A stretch of 64,000 nucleotides of DNA from Nereida ignava (GTDB taxonomy: Bacteria; Pseudomonadota; Alphaproteobacteria; Rhodobacterales; Rhodobacteraceae). The translations under genes were made by a program, and so were the position numbers. The DNA lies in contig NZ_CVPC01000006.1 of assembly GCF_001049735.1 (NCBI RefSeq), positions 1-64,000 on the forward strand, given 5' to 3'. The notes under the pieces are model-generated. The model had not been told where the DNA came from and ran no database searches. It worked only from the letters and a program-made list of their open reading frames with translations. Shown here piece after piece: positions 33,138 through 42,102 of this stretch (positions within the stretch are counted from its first letter, which is position 1; every line of letters starts with the position of its first letter).

Positions 33138-33286
33138 TTTCTGTCTTTCTAAGGCCGTGGTTTTGTTGCTCGATCTATTGCGCTACAAAACGCAAAAGCA
33201 AAGGGAAATGCAAGGAGCAGGCACAGGATTGAGCGACTAATTGCAGCCAAGGCGCCGCGTAATGAAAAACCAGCGCCTTTTTTCAA

Positions 33287-33317
33287 TTGACCCCTTTAAT
33301 TCCTGTCGCCATATATT
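33287..33317 (+). promoter_or_regulatory. Candidate promoter of ETF-quinone oxidoreductase
   Basis: TTGACC (33287-33292) resembles a -35 box and is followed after 17-19 bp by CATATA/TATATT as a -10 box, about 30 bp ahead of the ribosome-binding site TTGGAGC and the ATG at 33346. The spacing is acceptable, but the -10 match is only partial. Confidence 0.4.
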
Positions 33318-33345
33318 TTTGCAACATTTATTGGAGCCGAAAAAA

Positions 33346-34998
33346 ATGTCCCAGATTGAACGTGAAGCAATGGAATATGACGTGGTCATCGTTGGCGCAG
33401 GTCCAGCTGGCTTGTCTGCCGCCATAAAGCTTAAGCAACTTGATGCGGACATGAACGTTGTTGTGCTCGAAAAGGGTTCAGAAGTTGGCGCGCATATTCT
33501 GTCTGGCGCGGTACTTGATCCTGCAGGCCTGAACGCGCTGATCCCTGACTGGAAAGAAAAGGGCGCGCCGCTTAACGTGCCTGTAAAGGACGACAATTTC
33601 TATATGCTTGGCGAAGCCGGTCAGGTGCGCCTGCCCAATTTTGCAATGCCGCCGCTGATGAATAACCACGGCAATTACATCGTCTCAATGGGTAATGTCT
33701 GCCGTTGGATGGCTGAGCAGGCCGAGGAGCTGGGCGTTGAGATTTTCCCAGGCATGGCATGTTCTGAATTGGTTTACGGTGACAACGGTGAGGTCAAAGG
33801 TGTTGTTGCGGGTGAGTTCGGTTTGAATGCCGATGGCACCCCCGGTGATGCTTATGAGCCGGGAATGGAGCTGCATGGCAAATATGTTTTCTTGTCTGAG
33901 GGCGTGCGCGGTTCGCTGTCCAAGGAAGTGATTGCTAAATATGAGTTGGATAAAAACTCAGGGCCGCAAAAATACGGCCTGGGCATGAAAGAGATTTGGG
34001 AAATTGACCCCGAAAAGCACAAAGAAGGCAGCGTCACTCACACAATGGGGTGGCCGCTGAATGGTAATGCGGGTGGCGGGTCTTTCATCTACCACCTCGA
34101 CAATAACCAAGTTTATGTCGGCTTCGTTGTGCACCTGAACTACGAAAATCCGCACTTGTTCCCTTACATGGAATTCCAGCGCTTTAAGCACCATCCGATG
34201 GTTGCGGAGCTACTCAAGGGCGGCAAACGTGTTGCGTATGGCGCGCGTGCGATTACCGAAGGCGGGTATCAGGCGATGCCAGAACTTGCGTTTCCTGGTG
34301 GTGCGCTGCTTGGATGTTCTGCGGGTATGGTCAACGTTCCACGGATCAAGGGCAATCATAACGCAATGCTTTCAGGGATTGCTGCGGCTGAAGCTGCGGT
34401 TGAGGCCATTAAGGCCGATCGCGCGGGTGATGTCCTTGCTGGCTACGCCGAACGTGTGCACAGCGGCCCAATTGCAAAAGACCTTAAGAAGGTGCGCAAC
34501 GTGAAGCCACTTTGGTCAAAATACGGCCTTACTGCTTCGCTGACCCTTGGTGGCTTTGATATGTGGACCAACAACCTCTTTGGGGTCTCTTTGTTGGGCA
34601 CGATGAAGCACGGCGAAAGTGACGCTGCCGCTACGGGCGAGGCGAAAGACCACAAACCAATCGAGTATCCCAAACCAGATGGTGTGTTGTCGTTCGACCG
34701 GCTTACAAATGTAAGCTTTGCAATGACCAACCACGAGGAAAGCCAACCGGCGCACCTCAAGCTGAAAGACCCCAGCATACCTGTGGCCGTGAACCTGCCA
34801 AAATACGCAGGCCCGTCAGCGCGGTATTGCCCCGCTGGGGTTTATGAGTTTGTTGAGGAAGCGGGTGCGGATACGCGGTTTGTGATTAACTTTCAAAACT
34901 GCGTTCATTGCAAAACTTGCGATATCAAAGACCCCAGTCAGAACATCAACTGGACCACGCCGCAGGGCGGCGATGGGCCGAACTATCCCAACATGTGA
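33346..34998 (+). CDS. Electron transfer flavoprotein-ubiquinone oxidoreductase
   Basis: This membrane-bound flavoprotein passes electrons from ETF, and so from acyl-CoA dehydrogenases, to ubiquinone. From the ATG at 33346 it has 550 residues. VVIVGAGPAGLSAA near the N-terminus binds FAD. The C-terminal 4Fe-4S ferredoxin-like part shows CPAGVYEF and NCVHCKTCDIKDP, ending in GGDGPNY as in mitochondrial ETF-QO. An earlier in-frame ATG at 33241 would add 35 non-conserved residues across the promoter region and is rejected. It serves the acyl-CoA dehydrogenase encoded at 21478. Confidence 0.96.
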   Translation: MSQIEREAMEYDVVIVGAGPAGLSAAIKLKQLDADMNVVVLEKGSEVGAHILSGAVLDPAGLNALIPDWKEKGAPLNVPVKDDNFYMLGEAGQVRLPNFAMPPLMNNHGNYIVSMGNVCRWMAEQAEELGVEIFPGMACSELVYGDNGEVKGVVAGEFGLNADGTPGDAYEPGMELHGKYVFLSEGVRGSLSKEVIAKYELDKNSGPQKYGLGMKEIWEIDPEKHKEGSVTHTMGWPLNGNAGGGSFIYHLDNNQVYVGFVVHLNYENPHLFPYMEFQRFKHHPMVAELLKGGKRVAYGARAITEGGYQAMPELAFPGGALLGCSAGMVNVPRIKGNHNAMLSGIAAAEAAVEAIKADRAGDVLAGYAERVHSGPIAKDLKKVRNVKPLWSKYGLTASLTLGGFDMWTNNLFGVSLLGTMKHGESDAAATGEAKDHKPIEYPKPDGVLSFDRLTNVSFAMTNHEESQPAHLKLKDPSIPVAVNLPKYAGPSARYCPAGVYEFVEEAGADTRFVINFQNCVHCKTCDIKDPSQNINWTTPQGGDGPNYPNM

Positions 34999-35035
34999 TC
35001 CTTGTTGGGTCCACTTGACGAAAAGTTCATTGATC

Positions 35036-35062
35036 AGGGCGCTCTGCGGGGCGCCCTTTTTT
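35036..35062 (+). terminator. Intrinsic terminator after ETF-quinone oxidoreductase
   Basis: AGGGCGC (35036-35042) pairs with GCGCCCT (35051-35057) around an 8-nt loop, and the 3' arm runs into six T residues. It lies 38 nt after the stop codon and isolates this gene from the TPR gene downstream. Confidence 0.85.
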
Positions 35063-35124
35063 GTGCCCTTTGCTTGTGGGTGGGGCGCAACTCGGGCAAG
35101 CTGTCCTGACACAGAGGAGACCCC

Positions 35125-36819
35125 ATGCGCCGATACATTCGCCCCATCGTTTTGAGTGCCGCCTTGCTTCTGCCCGCCGTTGGTAACGCGCAGGGCATTG
35201 CGGGGTCCTATCTTGCGGGGCGTCATGCGCAGTTTAACGGTGATTACGCAGCGGTTGGCCAGTATTATTCCCAAGCACAACGCAGCGACGCGACCAACCC
35301 AGCCTTGCTTGAGGCGGCCTTGGCAGGCCGTGCAAATGCCGGTGACGTAGCAGGTGCTGTCGCACTTTTGCGTGGTTCTGATCTTGACATGAACCAAAGC
35401 CAAATCGCGGGATTGATTGCCGTTGCAGGTTTGGCAAAAGGTGAACAATTTACGGAAATTGTCGAAGGGTTCGGGGCAGGCCGACGCATAAGCCCTCTTG
35501 TTGACGGCTTGGTCTTGGCTTGGGCAACCTTGGGCCTAGGCGATGTAAGCGCTGCCACCGATTACTTTGAGGATATGGCCTCAATGAACGGTATGAGCGG
35601 CTTTGCGAATTTGCACCACGCTTTGGCCAAGGGCACATTCGGTGATTTTGAGGGCGCGCTGGGCCTGTTGACTGACGATAAAGTTGGCGCCCTTGGGTAT
35701 ACGCGGCGGTCGATCATGGTGCGCGCTGAATTCTTGAGCCAACTGGGTCGCAACATAGATGCAGCCGCGCTCATTGATGATAACTTTCAAGGGGCACTAG
35801 ACCCTGAATTACAAGAACTGCGCAGTGGTCTTGAGGGGCGCAAGGCCGTACCTCTGACGACAGTTTTGACTGCGCAACAGGGATTGGCTGAAGTTTTCTG
35901 GACTGTTGCATCGGTTCTCCGCGACGAGGCTGGCCCAGATTTTGCGCTTCTTTACGCACGTGCAGCGGCCTATGTGCGGGCTGATTTCGATGAAGCGAAT
36001 TTGCTGATCGCGGGTCTGTTAGATGAGTTGGGCAATCATGTTTTGGCGGCGGATGCTTATGGTCAGATCACGCCGGACAGCACCTCCTTTCATGCCGCAG
36101 AGATCGGTCGTGCAGAGGCGCTTTTTGAAAGCGACCGCAAAGATGAAGCAGTTGAGGCATTGACTGCGTTACAAGACAGTCACGCTGATCTGCAGGTGGT
36201 CCACTCAACCCTTGGAGATATGTTACGGCGTCTTGAGCGGTTTGAGGAAGCAACGGCAGCCTATAGTACCGCGATCAAGCTTTTGGAGCAGGGCGATCCA
36301 AACGCATGGTTCTTGTACTATGCGCGCGGGATATCGTTTGAGCGGCGCGATTTGTGGCCACAGGCAGAGGCTGATTTTCGCAAAGCCTTGGCCCTCAACC
36401 CCGATCAGCCGAACGTGCTGAACTATCTTGGTTATTCACTTGTTGAGAAGAAAATTAAGCTCGATGAAGCATTAGAGATGATCGAGAAGGCCGCAGCTGC
36501 ACGTCCTGACAGCGGCTTTATCCTTGATAGTCTTGGGTGGGTTTTGTACCGGCTCGGACGTTATGACGAGGCCGTAGCCCCGATGGAAGTTGCTGCTTCA
36601 CTTGCTGCGACTGACCCTGTGGTGAACGACCACCTGGGGGATGTGTTGTGGGCTGTTGGTCGACGGACTGAGGCACGTTTTCAGTGGTCACGTGCATTGT
36701 CTTTCGATCCAGCGGAAGATGATTTGCCGCGGATTAGGCGCAAGCTGGAAGTGGGACTTGATGTGGTGCTCGAAGAAGAAGGCGCCCCCGCATTGCCGCC
36801 AGTACAGTCTGGTGGCTGA
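35125..36819 (+). CDS. Periplasmic tetratricopeptide-repeat protein
   Basis: A 564-residue protein with a signal peptide (about residues 1-22, ending NAQG) and tandem TPR helices over most of its length. The clearest repeats are in the C-terminal third: FEEATAAYSTAIKL, PQAEADFRKALALNPDQP, KLDEALEMIEKAA and YDEAVAPMEVAA. Such proteins act as assembly scaffolds in the periplasm or at the outer membrane. A good GGAGAC site lies 5-10 nt before the ATG. ispE follows after about 38 bp in the same direction, so the pair may share transcription, without an obvious functional link. Confidence 0.88.
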   Translation: MRRYIRPIVLSAALLLPAVGNAQGIAGSYLAGRHAQFNGDYAAVGQYYSQAQRSDATNPALLEAALAGRANAGDVAGAVALLRGSDLDMNQSQIAGLIAVAGLAKGEQFTEIVEGFGAGRRISPLVDGLVLAWATLGLGDVSAATDYFEDMASMNGMSGFANLHHALAKGTFGDFEGALGLLTDDKVGALGYTRRSIMVRAEFLSQLGRNIDAAALIDDNFQGALDPELQELRSGLEGRKAVPLTTVLTAQQGLAEVFWTVASVLRDEAGPDFALLYARAAAYVRADFDEANLLIAGLLDELGNHVLAADAYGQITPDSTSFHAAEIGRAEALFESDRKDEAVEALTALQDSHADLQVVHSTLGDMLRRLERFEEATAAYSTAIKLLEQGDPNAWFLYYARGISFERRDLWPQAEADFRKALALNPDQPNVLNYLGYSLVEKKIKLDEALEMIEKAAAARPDSGFILDSLGWVLYRLGRYDEAVAPMEVAASLAATDPVVNDHLGDVLWAVGRRTEARFQWSRALSFDPAEDDLPRIRRKLEVGLDVVLEEEGAPALPPVQSGG

Positions 36820-36857
36820 CCTCCGGTTTTGGATATTTATAAACAAAAGAAGACCTT

Positions 36858-37667
36858 ATGACATCCGAGACACGCCAACTGGCGCCTGCAAAAGTGAACT
36901 TGACCCTGCATGTCACGGGGCAGCGAGATGACGGCTATCATCTTCTTGATAGCTTGGTGGCCTTCGCCGATTTCGGCGATGACGTTTATGTATCGGCTGG
37001 GCCCACACATTTGAGCGTTGAGGGTGATTTGGTCGCAGGTGTACCGACGGGGCCAACAAACCTGATGTGGCGTGCACTTGATGTGATGGGGGCCGAGGCG
37101 TCTTTGAGATTGGTCAAACGTCTGCCTGCTGAGGCCGGCATTGGTGGCGGCTCGTCTGATGCAGCAGCCGTTTTGCGCGTGATCGGTGGCAGTACGGTTG
37201 AACAGCAGATGTCGCTTGGTGCTGACGTGCCTGTTTGTATGCTTGCAACTGCTGCGCGGATGCGCGGCGTGGGTGAGCAGGTGGAAAAAGTTGCACTGCC
37301 GCTACTGCCTGCTCTTTTGGTGAACCCCCGTGTTAGCATGCCGACACCAGCAGTTTTCAGTGCTATGACAAAGCGCACCAACGCTGAAATGCCGGTAATC
37401 CCTACGTTCGAGGGCGTTGCGGATGCGGCGGATTGGCTCGCAACGATGCGCAATGATATGCAAGATGCGGCTATCTCAATCCAGCCAGTAATCGAGCGTG
37501 CGTTGTCTGATTTGCGCTCAACCCGGCAGTGTTTATTGGCGCGCATGTCGGGGTCGGGTGCGACGTGCTTTGCAATTTATCCAACCATGAAGGCTGCACA
37601 TTTTGCGGCCTATGAGCTGGGTGCGATGCATACAGATTGGTGGATCAGGCCCTGCACATTAAGCTGA
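36858..37667 (+). CDS. ispE: 4-diphosphocytidyl-2-C-methyl-D-erythritol kinase
   Basis: IspE phosphorylates CDP-methylerythritol in the non-mevalonate pathway to isoprenoids. The 269-residue protein has the N-terminal substrate region PAKVNLTLHVTGQRDDGYH and the GHMP ATP-binding loop PAEAGIGGGSSDAA, with a late SGSGATCFA. It is slightly shorter than the E. coli enzyme. It converges on a polyprenyl diphosphate synthase 3 bp away, which uses products of the same pathway; the pairing may be coincidental. Confidence 0.94.
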   Translation: MTSETRQLAPAKVNLTLHVTGQRDDGYHLLDSLVAFADFGDDVYVSAGPTHLSVEGDLVAGVPTGPTNLMWRALDVMGAEASLRLVKRLPAEAGIGGGSSDAAAVLRVIGGSTVEQQMSLGADVPVCMLATAARMRGVGEQVEKVALPLLPALLVNPRVSMPTPAVFSAMTKRTNAEMPVIPTFEGVADAADWLATMRNDMQDAAISIQPVIERALSDLRSTRQCLLARMSGSGATCFAIYPTMKAAHFAAYELGAMHTDWWIRPCTLS

Positions 37668-37670
37668 GGT

Positions 37671-38672
37671 CTACCTAACGCGCGCGACCACATAATCAGC
37701 AAGATCAAGAAGCATATCCTTCAACTCACTCTGTTCAATCACGCTTAGTGATGCTTTGGCTTTATCTGCCCAAGCAACTGCGTCGGCGCGGGTCGCATCA
37801 AGTGTGCCGTGGCTATCCATTAGGCGGAGAGCTTCTTCCAAATCACCATCGCGCTGGTCGCCTTTTGCGATGGTGCGGTGCCAAAAATCACGCTCGGTTG
37901 TATCGGCTTTGGCAACGGCTTTGATGACGGGCAGCGTTAGTTTGTGCTCGCGGAAATCGTCCCCAACGTTTTTGCCAGTAGCTTGGGTGTTCCCGCGGTA
38001 ATCCAGCAGGTCGTCGACAATCTGGAATGAAATGCCCAACGCGTCACCATACGCGAAAAGCGCCTTTACCACATCATCGCTTTGGCCTGCGATGACACCA
38101 CCGACTTCCATTGCTGCTGAGAAAAGCGCCGCCGTTTTGCCGCGCACAACCTTGAGGTAAATTTCCTCATCGGTTCCCAAATCAGATGCTGCGGTTAGTT
38201 GCAGCACTTCGCCTTCCGCGATGGTCGCTGACGCGTTTGATAGGATGTCCAGTACGCGCAAATTACCTGTCTCAACCATCAACTGGAACGAGCGGGCAAA
38301 GAGATAATCGCCGACTAAAACGCTTGATTTATTGTCCCAAAGCAAGTTGGCCGTGGGGCGTCCCCGCCGTTGGCCGCTTTCGTCTACAACGTCGTCATGC
38401 AGCAAAGTAGCCGTGTGAATAAATTCAACCGTTGCCGCCAAATGGATATGAAACGGTCCTTCGTAGCCACACATTTTCGCACTGGCCAACGTCAACATGG
38501 GACGTAGGCGTTTGCCGCCAGCATCGACCAGATGCGCGCTGACTTCGGGAATGCGGGGGGCGTGCTCTGATGCCATGCGTTCGCGGATCAATTCATTGAC
38601 TGCAGTCATATCGGCATCAAGTGCGGCGGCGAGGCGCTCGTGTGGCTTTGTTGCGGCGTTATCCAAACCCAT
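37671..38672 (-). CDS. ispB: Polyprenyl diphosphate synthase (long-chain, ubiquinone side chain)
   Basis: A 333-residue trans-prenyltransferase that extends farnesyl diphosphate to the long side chain used by UbiA. Both Asp-rich motifs are visible: LLHDDVVDE (first) and QIVDDLLDY (second), with GGKRLRP earlier in the chain. The chain length is not decided by eye; decaprenyl is usual in this group. The ATG at 38672 follows a strong AAGGAG ribosome-binding site, so I prefer it to a TTG 33 bp upstream. It diverges from the DUF2007 gene. Confidence 0.92.
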   Translation of the reverse strand: MGLDNAATKPHERLAAALDADMTAVNELIRERMASEHAPRIPEVSAHLVDAGGKRLRPMLTLASAKMCGYEGPFHIHLAATVEFIHTATLLHDDVVDESGQRRGRPTANLLWDNKSSVLVGDYLFARSFQLMVETGNLRVLDILSNASATIAEGEVLQLTAASDLGTDEEIYLKVVRGKTAALFSAAMEVGGVIAGQSDDVVKALFAYGDALGISFQIVDDLLDYRGNTQATGKNVGDDFREHKLTLPVIKAVAKADTTERDFWHRTIAKGDQRDGDLEEALRLMDSHGTLDATRADAVAWADKAKASLSVIEQSELKDMLLDLADYVVARVR

Positions 38673-38723
38673 GAAAAGGTCTCCTTGCTCGACAACCCGT
38701 GGCAACTAGCCTTAGATCGGGGG

Positions 38724-38939
38724 ATGAAAGAACTTATGCGCAGCAACGATCCGACGGCCATTGCCTTCGCCAAAGCTTTGCTATCCGGCGAGGGTATAGA
38801 CTGCTTTGAAATGGACGTAAATATCAGCATTCTTGAAGGCAGCATTGGCATTTTGCCGCGCCGGTTGATGGTCCGCCAGGCAGACCATTTCATGGCAGCT
38901 GCTGCGTTGCGTGATAATGGGCTGACGGTTAGCGAATGA
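38724..38939 (+). CDS. DUF2007 domain protein
   Basis: A 71-residue protein beginning MKELMRSND. It resembles the DUF2007 family, predicted small cytoplasmic proteins with a ferredoxin-like fold (putative signal-transducing) of unknown function; IAFAKALLSGEGIDCF and LMVRQADHFMAAAAL fit. A GGGGG stretch just upstream can serve for ribosome binding. The stop overlaps the methyltransferase start (ATGA), an arrangement that links the two in translation. Confidence 0.82.
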   Translation: MKELMRSNDPTAIAFAKALLSGEGIDCFEMDVNISILEGSIGILPRRLMVRQADHFMAAAALRDNGLTVSE

Positions 38940-39664
38940 GCGAAACACGCGATGATTTTCTGGGCGGTAAAGTGAAGGCCTATCAACCTGCGCAAGGGTA
39001 TCGTGCGGGTGTGGACGCGGTGTTGTTGGCGGCTAGTGTGCCCGCAAAACCAGCAGAGACCGCGCTGGAGTTGGGATGCGGCGTGGGTGTGGCTAGTTTG
39101 TGCCTTGCCGCGCGAACAGATGTGGCAGTCACGGGTGTTGAGCGGGACAGTTGTGCGGCGGAATTAGCTGGGCGCAACGGTCTTGATGTGGTCCATGCTG
39201 ATCTTGCGGCGCTTCCCAGTGAGGTACGCGAGCGCAGCTTTCACCATGTGTTCTGTAACCCGCCGTATTTTGATCGCGGGCGGGGAAATAAATCGGATGA
39301 TGCGGCGCGCGAGGCAGCACGCGGTGAGCAAACTCCGCTTTCTGTTTGGCTGGATGTTGCCACAAAGCGGCTTCGGCCAAATGGTACGCTGACTGTCATC
39401 CAAGATATTTCGCGACTGCAAGATGTGTTGGGTTCACTGGATGATCGGCTTGGTCGGGTGACGGTATTGCCGATCGCATCGCGGGTAGGGCAGCCTGCGC
39501 GACTTGTGATTGTCCAAGCAAAGAAAGCCTCGCGCGCGCCATTTTCTTTGTTGGCGCCGTTGATTCTGCATAAGGGTGAGCGGCACGAAGCGGACGAAGA
39601 GACTTACACACCCGAGGTGCGTGGGATTTTGCGGCACGGCGCGCAATTATTCATCCGCAATTAA
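38936..39664 (+). CDS. TrmN6-like SAM-dependent methyltransferase
   Basis: A 242-residue class I methyltransferase. The SAM-binding motif ALELGCGVGVASL and the adenine-N6 signature NPPYF are clear; the N-terminal YQPAQGYRAGVDAVLLAA matches the tRNA1(Val) A37 methyltransferase group (YfiC/TrmN6). An m6A tRNA function is likely but not certain, since the group also contains protein and rRNA methyltransferases. It is coupled to the DUF2007 gene by a 4-bp overlap. Confidence 0.88.
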   Translation: MSETRDDFLGGKVKAYQPAQGYRAGVDAVLLAASVPAKPAETALELGCGVGVASLCLAARTDVAVTGVERDSCAAELAGRNGLDVVHADLAALPSEVRERSFHHVFCNPPYFDRGRGNKSDDAAREAARGEQTPLSVWLDVATKRLRPNGTLTVIQDISRLQDVLGSLDDRLGRVTVLPIASRVGQPARLVIVQAKKASRAPFSLLAPLILHKGERHEADEETYTPEVRGILRHGAQLFIRN

Positions 39665-39787
39665 CCACGTGTGAAGAAATTCGGCTAAATTCAGCTGATT
39701 ACTTGAATCCTTTTGCAGCTGCGGCGTGACACAAGCGGGCTGCGTGTGCTCCACTAAAATCACACATCAGTAGAAAAGGACGCGCCT

Positions 39788-39955
39788 ATGGCATTAAGCA
39801 CGCATATCCAGCAACTGAAACAAAAGCATGAGAATTTATCGGAGACGGTCGCGCGCCTGCAGCGCATGCCTGCCGTTGATGATTTGCAAATTGCGGCGAT
39901 GAAGAAAGAGAAGCTGAAACTCAAAGAAGAGATTTCGCGCCTCGCTTCTGCCTGA
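39788..39955 (+). CDS. YdcH/DUF465 family small protein
   Basis: A 55-residue all-helical protein. It begins MALSTHIQQLKQKHENLSE and contains the MKKEKLKLKEEISRL block that defines DUF465/YdcH proteins. Two short helices form an antiparallel coiled-coil pair. Function is unknown; members are common and abundant in alphaproteobacteria. AAAAGGA lies upstream of the ATG. It stands alone, about 120 bp after the methyltransferase. Confidence 0.88.
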   Translation: MALSTHIQQLKQKHENLSETVARLQRMPAVDDLQIAAMKKEKLKLKEEISRLASA

Positions 39956-39997
39956 AGTATCACGCTGACGCGCAGACCAGTTTGGGTGGCGCGTCAG

Positions 39998-40939
39998 TTA
40001 TTCAACATCTGCTGCATGAAGCAGTGTTCGGCCTTCCGCGAAGGACTTTGAGGTATTGATCTCGTCCAGCAGCCAGTCATGAAACGCTTTCACCTTGGGG
40101 CGGGTCTCGTTGCCTTGTGGGCATACAAATCGAAATTGTGCGGGCGTAATCAGTCCCAGGTCAAAAGGTGCCACAAGTCGTCCTGACGCAAGCGCGCGCG
40201 CAGCAAGCGATACGCGACCCAACACGACGCCCGCGCCCGCAATTGCGGCGTCCAATGCATGATCAGCTTGGCTGAACCTTGCACCGTGATCCGGGTCAAT
40301 GTCGACCTTCGCGGCCCGCGCCCATTTGGCCCAATCACATGTAATTTTAAATGCGTCCATACTGTCATCGTGGATGAGCGGCGCATTAGTTATTGTTTCT
40401 TTGGTGCCGAAATTTGCCGCCATTTCAGGGGTCATCATCGGCGTGACCCATTCGCTTACAAGTGGTTCTGAATAGACGCCGCTGTAGCCGCCTAATCCAA
40501 ACCGAATGGCTACATCGACTTCGTCTCGGTCAAAGTCGACCAATCGTAGGGATGCCGAAAATCGCAACTCAATCGTGGGGTGTGCCTGGGCAAAGTCGAA
40601 CAGTCTTGGGGCCAGCCATTTAGAGGTGAACGCAGGGCCCGCGGTGACTGTAAGGGTCGTGTTGTCGCTTAAGCGGCGTGTGTTGCGCCACGCGGATGTT
40701 ATCGCTGCAAAGCCGTCATGTACGCCGGGGGTTAAGGCGCGACCCGCCTCTGTCAGCTCAACTGCGCGATTAAGTCGAATGAACACTGGTGTGCCCAAAT
40801 CCGCTTCAAGAGATTTGATCTGATAGGATAGTGCTGCAGGTGTTACATTTAACTCATCCGCTGCTTTGGCGAATGACATATGGCGTGCGGCGGCTTCAAA
40901 GGCGCGTAGGGCGGTGAGCGGAGGAAGGCGATCAGACAT
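39998..40939 (-). CDS. LysR-family regulator, GcvA-like
   Basis: A 313-residue regulator. It begins PPLTALRAFEAAARHMSFAKAADELNVTPAALSYQIKSLE, closely matching the GcvA/AmpR subgroup, in which the effector domain starts near residue 90. A substrate-binding domain covers the rest. It diverges from a 49-residue protein gene, with 111 bp between starts, where LysR sites would be expected. Its own target and ligand are unknown. GcvA itself activates glycine cleavage, but no gcv gene is present here. Confidence 0.9.
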   Translation of the reverse strand: MSDRLPPLTALRAFEAAARHMSFAKAADELNVTPAALSYQIKSLEADLGTPVFIRLNRAVELTEAGRALTPGVHDGFAAITSAWRNTRRLSDNTTLTVTAGPAFTSKWLAPRLFDFAQAHPTIELRFSASLRLVDFDRDEVDVAIRFGLGGYSGVYSEPLVSEWVTPMMTPEMAANFGTKETITNAPLIHDDSMDAFKITCDWAKWARAAKVDIDPDHGARFSQADHALDAAIAGAGVVLGRVSLAARALASGRLVAPFDLGLITPAQFRFVCPQGNETRPKVKAFHDWLLDEINTSKSFAEGRTLLHAADVE

Positions 40940-41050
40940 TTCAGTTTAATACAGCTTAACTGACGGTATGGGAAGTCTCGTTTGTAGAGTGCGTGCAAGA
41001 GGCGCATATACAACAGCAGGGAGAGACACATCTCATCAATGGAGTTTAAT

Positions 41051-41200
41051 ATGTTTGAGAGTACAACAAGCGAAATTACACGCAACGCAATGCAAATTGC
41101 CCATGAGGAACGCGCGATTGCGTTTCGTCAATTTTGGGCATGGATGCTGAACCGTTTCAACGAACCTGCACTGCGCACTACGCAAGCCTCAGCTACGTAA
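41051..41200 (+). CDS. 49-residue protein, unknown
   Basis: A short reading frame beginning MFESTTSEITRNAMQIAHEE, with an aromatic helix FRQFWAWMLNRF in the middle and a Thr/Ala-rich tail. GGAGTTTAAT ahead of the ATG is a good ribosome-binding site, and a strong terminator lies 40 bp after the stop, so a dedicated short transcript is likely. It resembles the small roseobacter proteins of about 50 residues found next to regulators, but I cannot name a family. The partner may be the divergent LysR gene. Confidence 0.65.
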   Translation: MFESTTSEITRNAMQIAHEERAIAFRQFWAWMLNRFNEPALRTTQASAT

Positions 41201-41240
41201 GTGGCCGCGCATCCGAATGCGTGATGCAGTTTGTCGAGAA

Positions 41241-41269
41241 AAGGGCCGCTCCTGATGGGGCGGCCCTTT
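41241..41269 (+). terminator. Strong intrinsic terminator
   Basis: AAGGGCCGC (41241-41249) pairs with GCGGCCCTT (41260-41268) around a 10-nt loop, followed by a weak T/A tail (TGCAATTTAG). The stem is GC-rich with A residues on its outer side, so on the minus strand it also ends in T, allowing it to serve phaB, whose stop lies 28 bp away, in the other direction. Confidence 0.75.
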
Positions 41270-41296
41270 GCAATTTAGTTGAGGCAAGCACGAAGC

Positions 41297-42022
41297 TTAG
41301 CTCATATATTGGCCGCCATTCGCGGAGATCGTTGAGCCGGTGACAAAGCCAGCGTCATCAGAGGCAAGGAACACAACGGCCCGCGCCATCTCTTCTGGCT
41401 CACCCAAGCGACCAACAGGGATTTGCGGCAGGATGACTTCGTTCATCACTTTTTCGGGGATAGTCGCCATCATTTCCGTGTTGATATAACCCGGAGCCAC
41501 CACGTTTACTGTAATGCCTGCGCGGGCACCTTCTTGGGCCAAGGCTTTTGTAAAGCCGATGTCGCCTGCTTTTGTAGCGGCATAGTTGGCTTGGGCGAAC
41601 TGACCTTTTTGGCCATTGATCGATGAAATTGTTACGATGCGACCAAATTTACGTTCGCGCATGCTGCCCCATACGTTGTGGGTCATGTTGAACACGCCGT
41701 TCAGGTTTGTGTCGATGCATTCGTGCCATTGTTCGGGCGTCATCTTATGAAATGGCGCGTCGCGGGTGATGCCAGCGTTGTTGACCAAGATATCAACAGG
41801 GCCGAGGTCTTCGGCAATTTGGGCGATGCCAGCTGTACATGCGGCATAGTCGGCAACATTCCACTTGTATGTTTTGATGCCTGTCTCGGCTGTAAAGGCA
41901 GCGGCTTTTTCATCGTTACCAGCATATGTAGCAGCAACTTTGTGGCCTTCTGCGGCCAATGCCTTAGCGATTGCGGCACCAATGCCGCGGGTTCCGCCTG
42001 TGACGAGGGCTACGCGTGTCAT
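41297..42022 (-). CDS. phaB: Acetoacetyl-CoA reductase
   Basis: PhaB reduces acetoacetyl-CoA to (R)-3-hydroxybutyryl-CoA with NADPH, the second step to polyhydroxybutyrate. The 241-residue short-chain dehydrogenase shows the TGGTRGIGAAIA cofactor loop, NNAGITRD, and the Ser-Tyr-Lys triad in SSINGQKGQFAQANYAATK. PROMALS-type alignment is not possible here, but MTPEQWHECIDTNLNGVFN is typical of PhaB rather than FabG. It follows phaA after 95 bp containing a hairpin. No PHA synthase gene is in the window. Confidence 0.94.
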   Translation of the reverse strand: MTRVALVTGGTRGIGAAIAKALAAEGHKVAATYAGNDEKAAAFTAETGIKTYKWNVADYAACTAGIAQIAEDLGPVDILVNNAGITRDAPFHKMTPEQWHECIDTNLNGVFNMTHNVWGSMRERKFGRIVTISSINGQKGQFAQANYAATKAGDIGFTKALAQEGARAGITVNVVAPGYINTEMMATIPEKVMNEVILPQIPVGRLGEPEEMARAVVFLASDDAGFVTGSTISANGGQYMS

Positions 42023-42069
42023 GTTGATTCTCCAGTCAGGGTTATTCGGTAATCTAGTTACAAATTAAA

Positions 42070-42102
42070 AATCCTGCGCGCAACTATATTGCGCACAGGA
42101 TT
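42070..42102 (-). terminator. Hairpin between phaA and phaB
   Basis: AATCCTGCGCGCAA and TTGCGCACAGGATT form a 14-bp stem with one mismatch and a 5-nt loop. Read on the minus strand it is followed by TTTTTAATTTG, the form of an intrinsic terminator downstream of phaA. It could act as a partial terminator that lowers phaB relative to phaA, or as an mRNA-stabilising stem. Confidence 0.75.

Noticed and set aside
33241-33345. N-terminal extension of ETF-quinone oxidoreductase
   Set aside because: The extra residues lie over a likely promoter, and MSQIERE at 33346 has a good ribosome-binding site.
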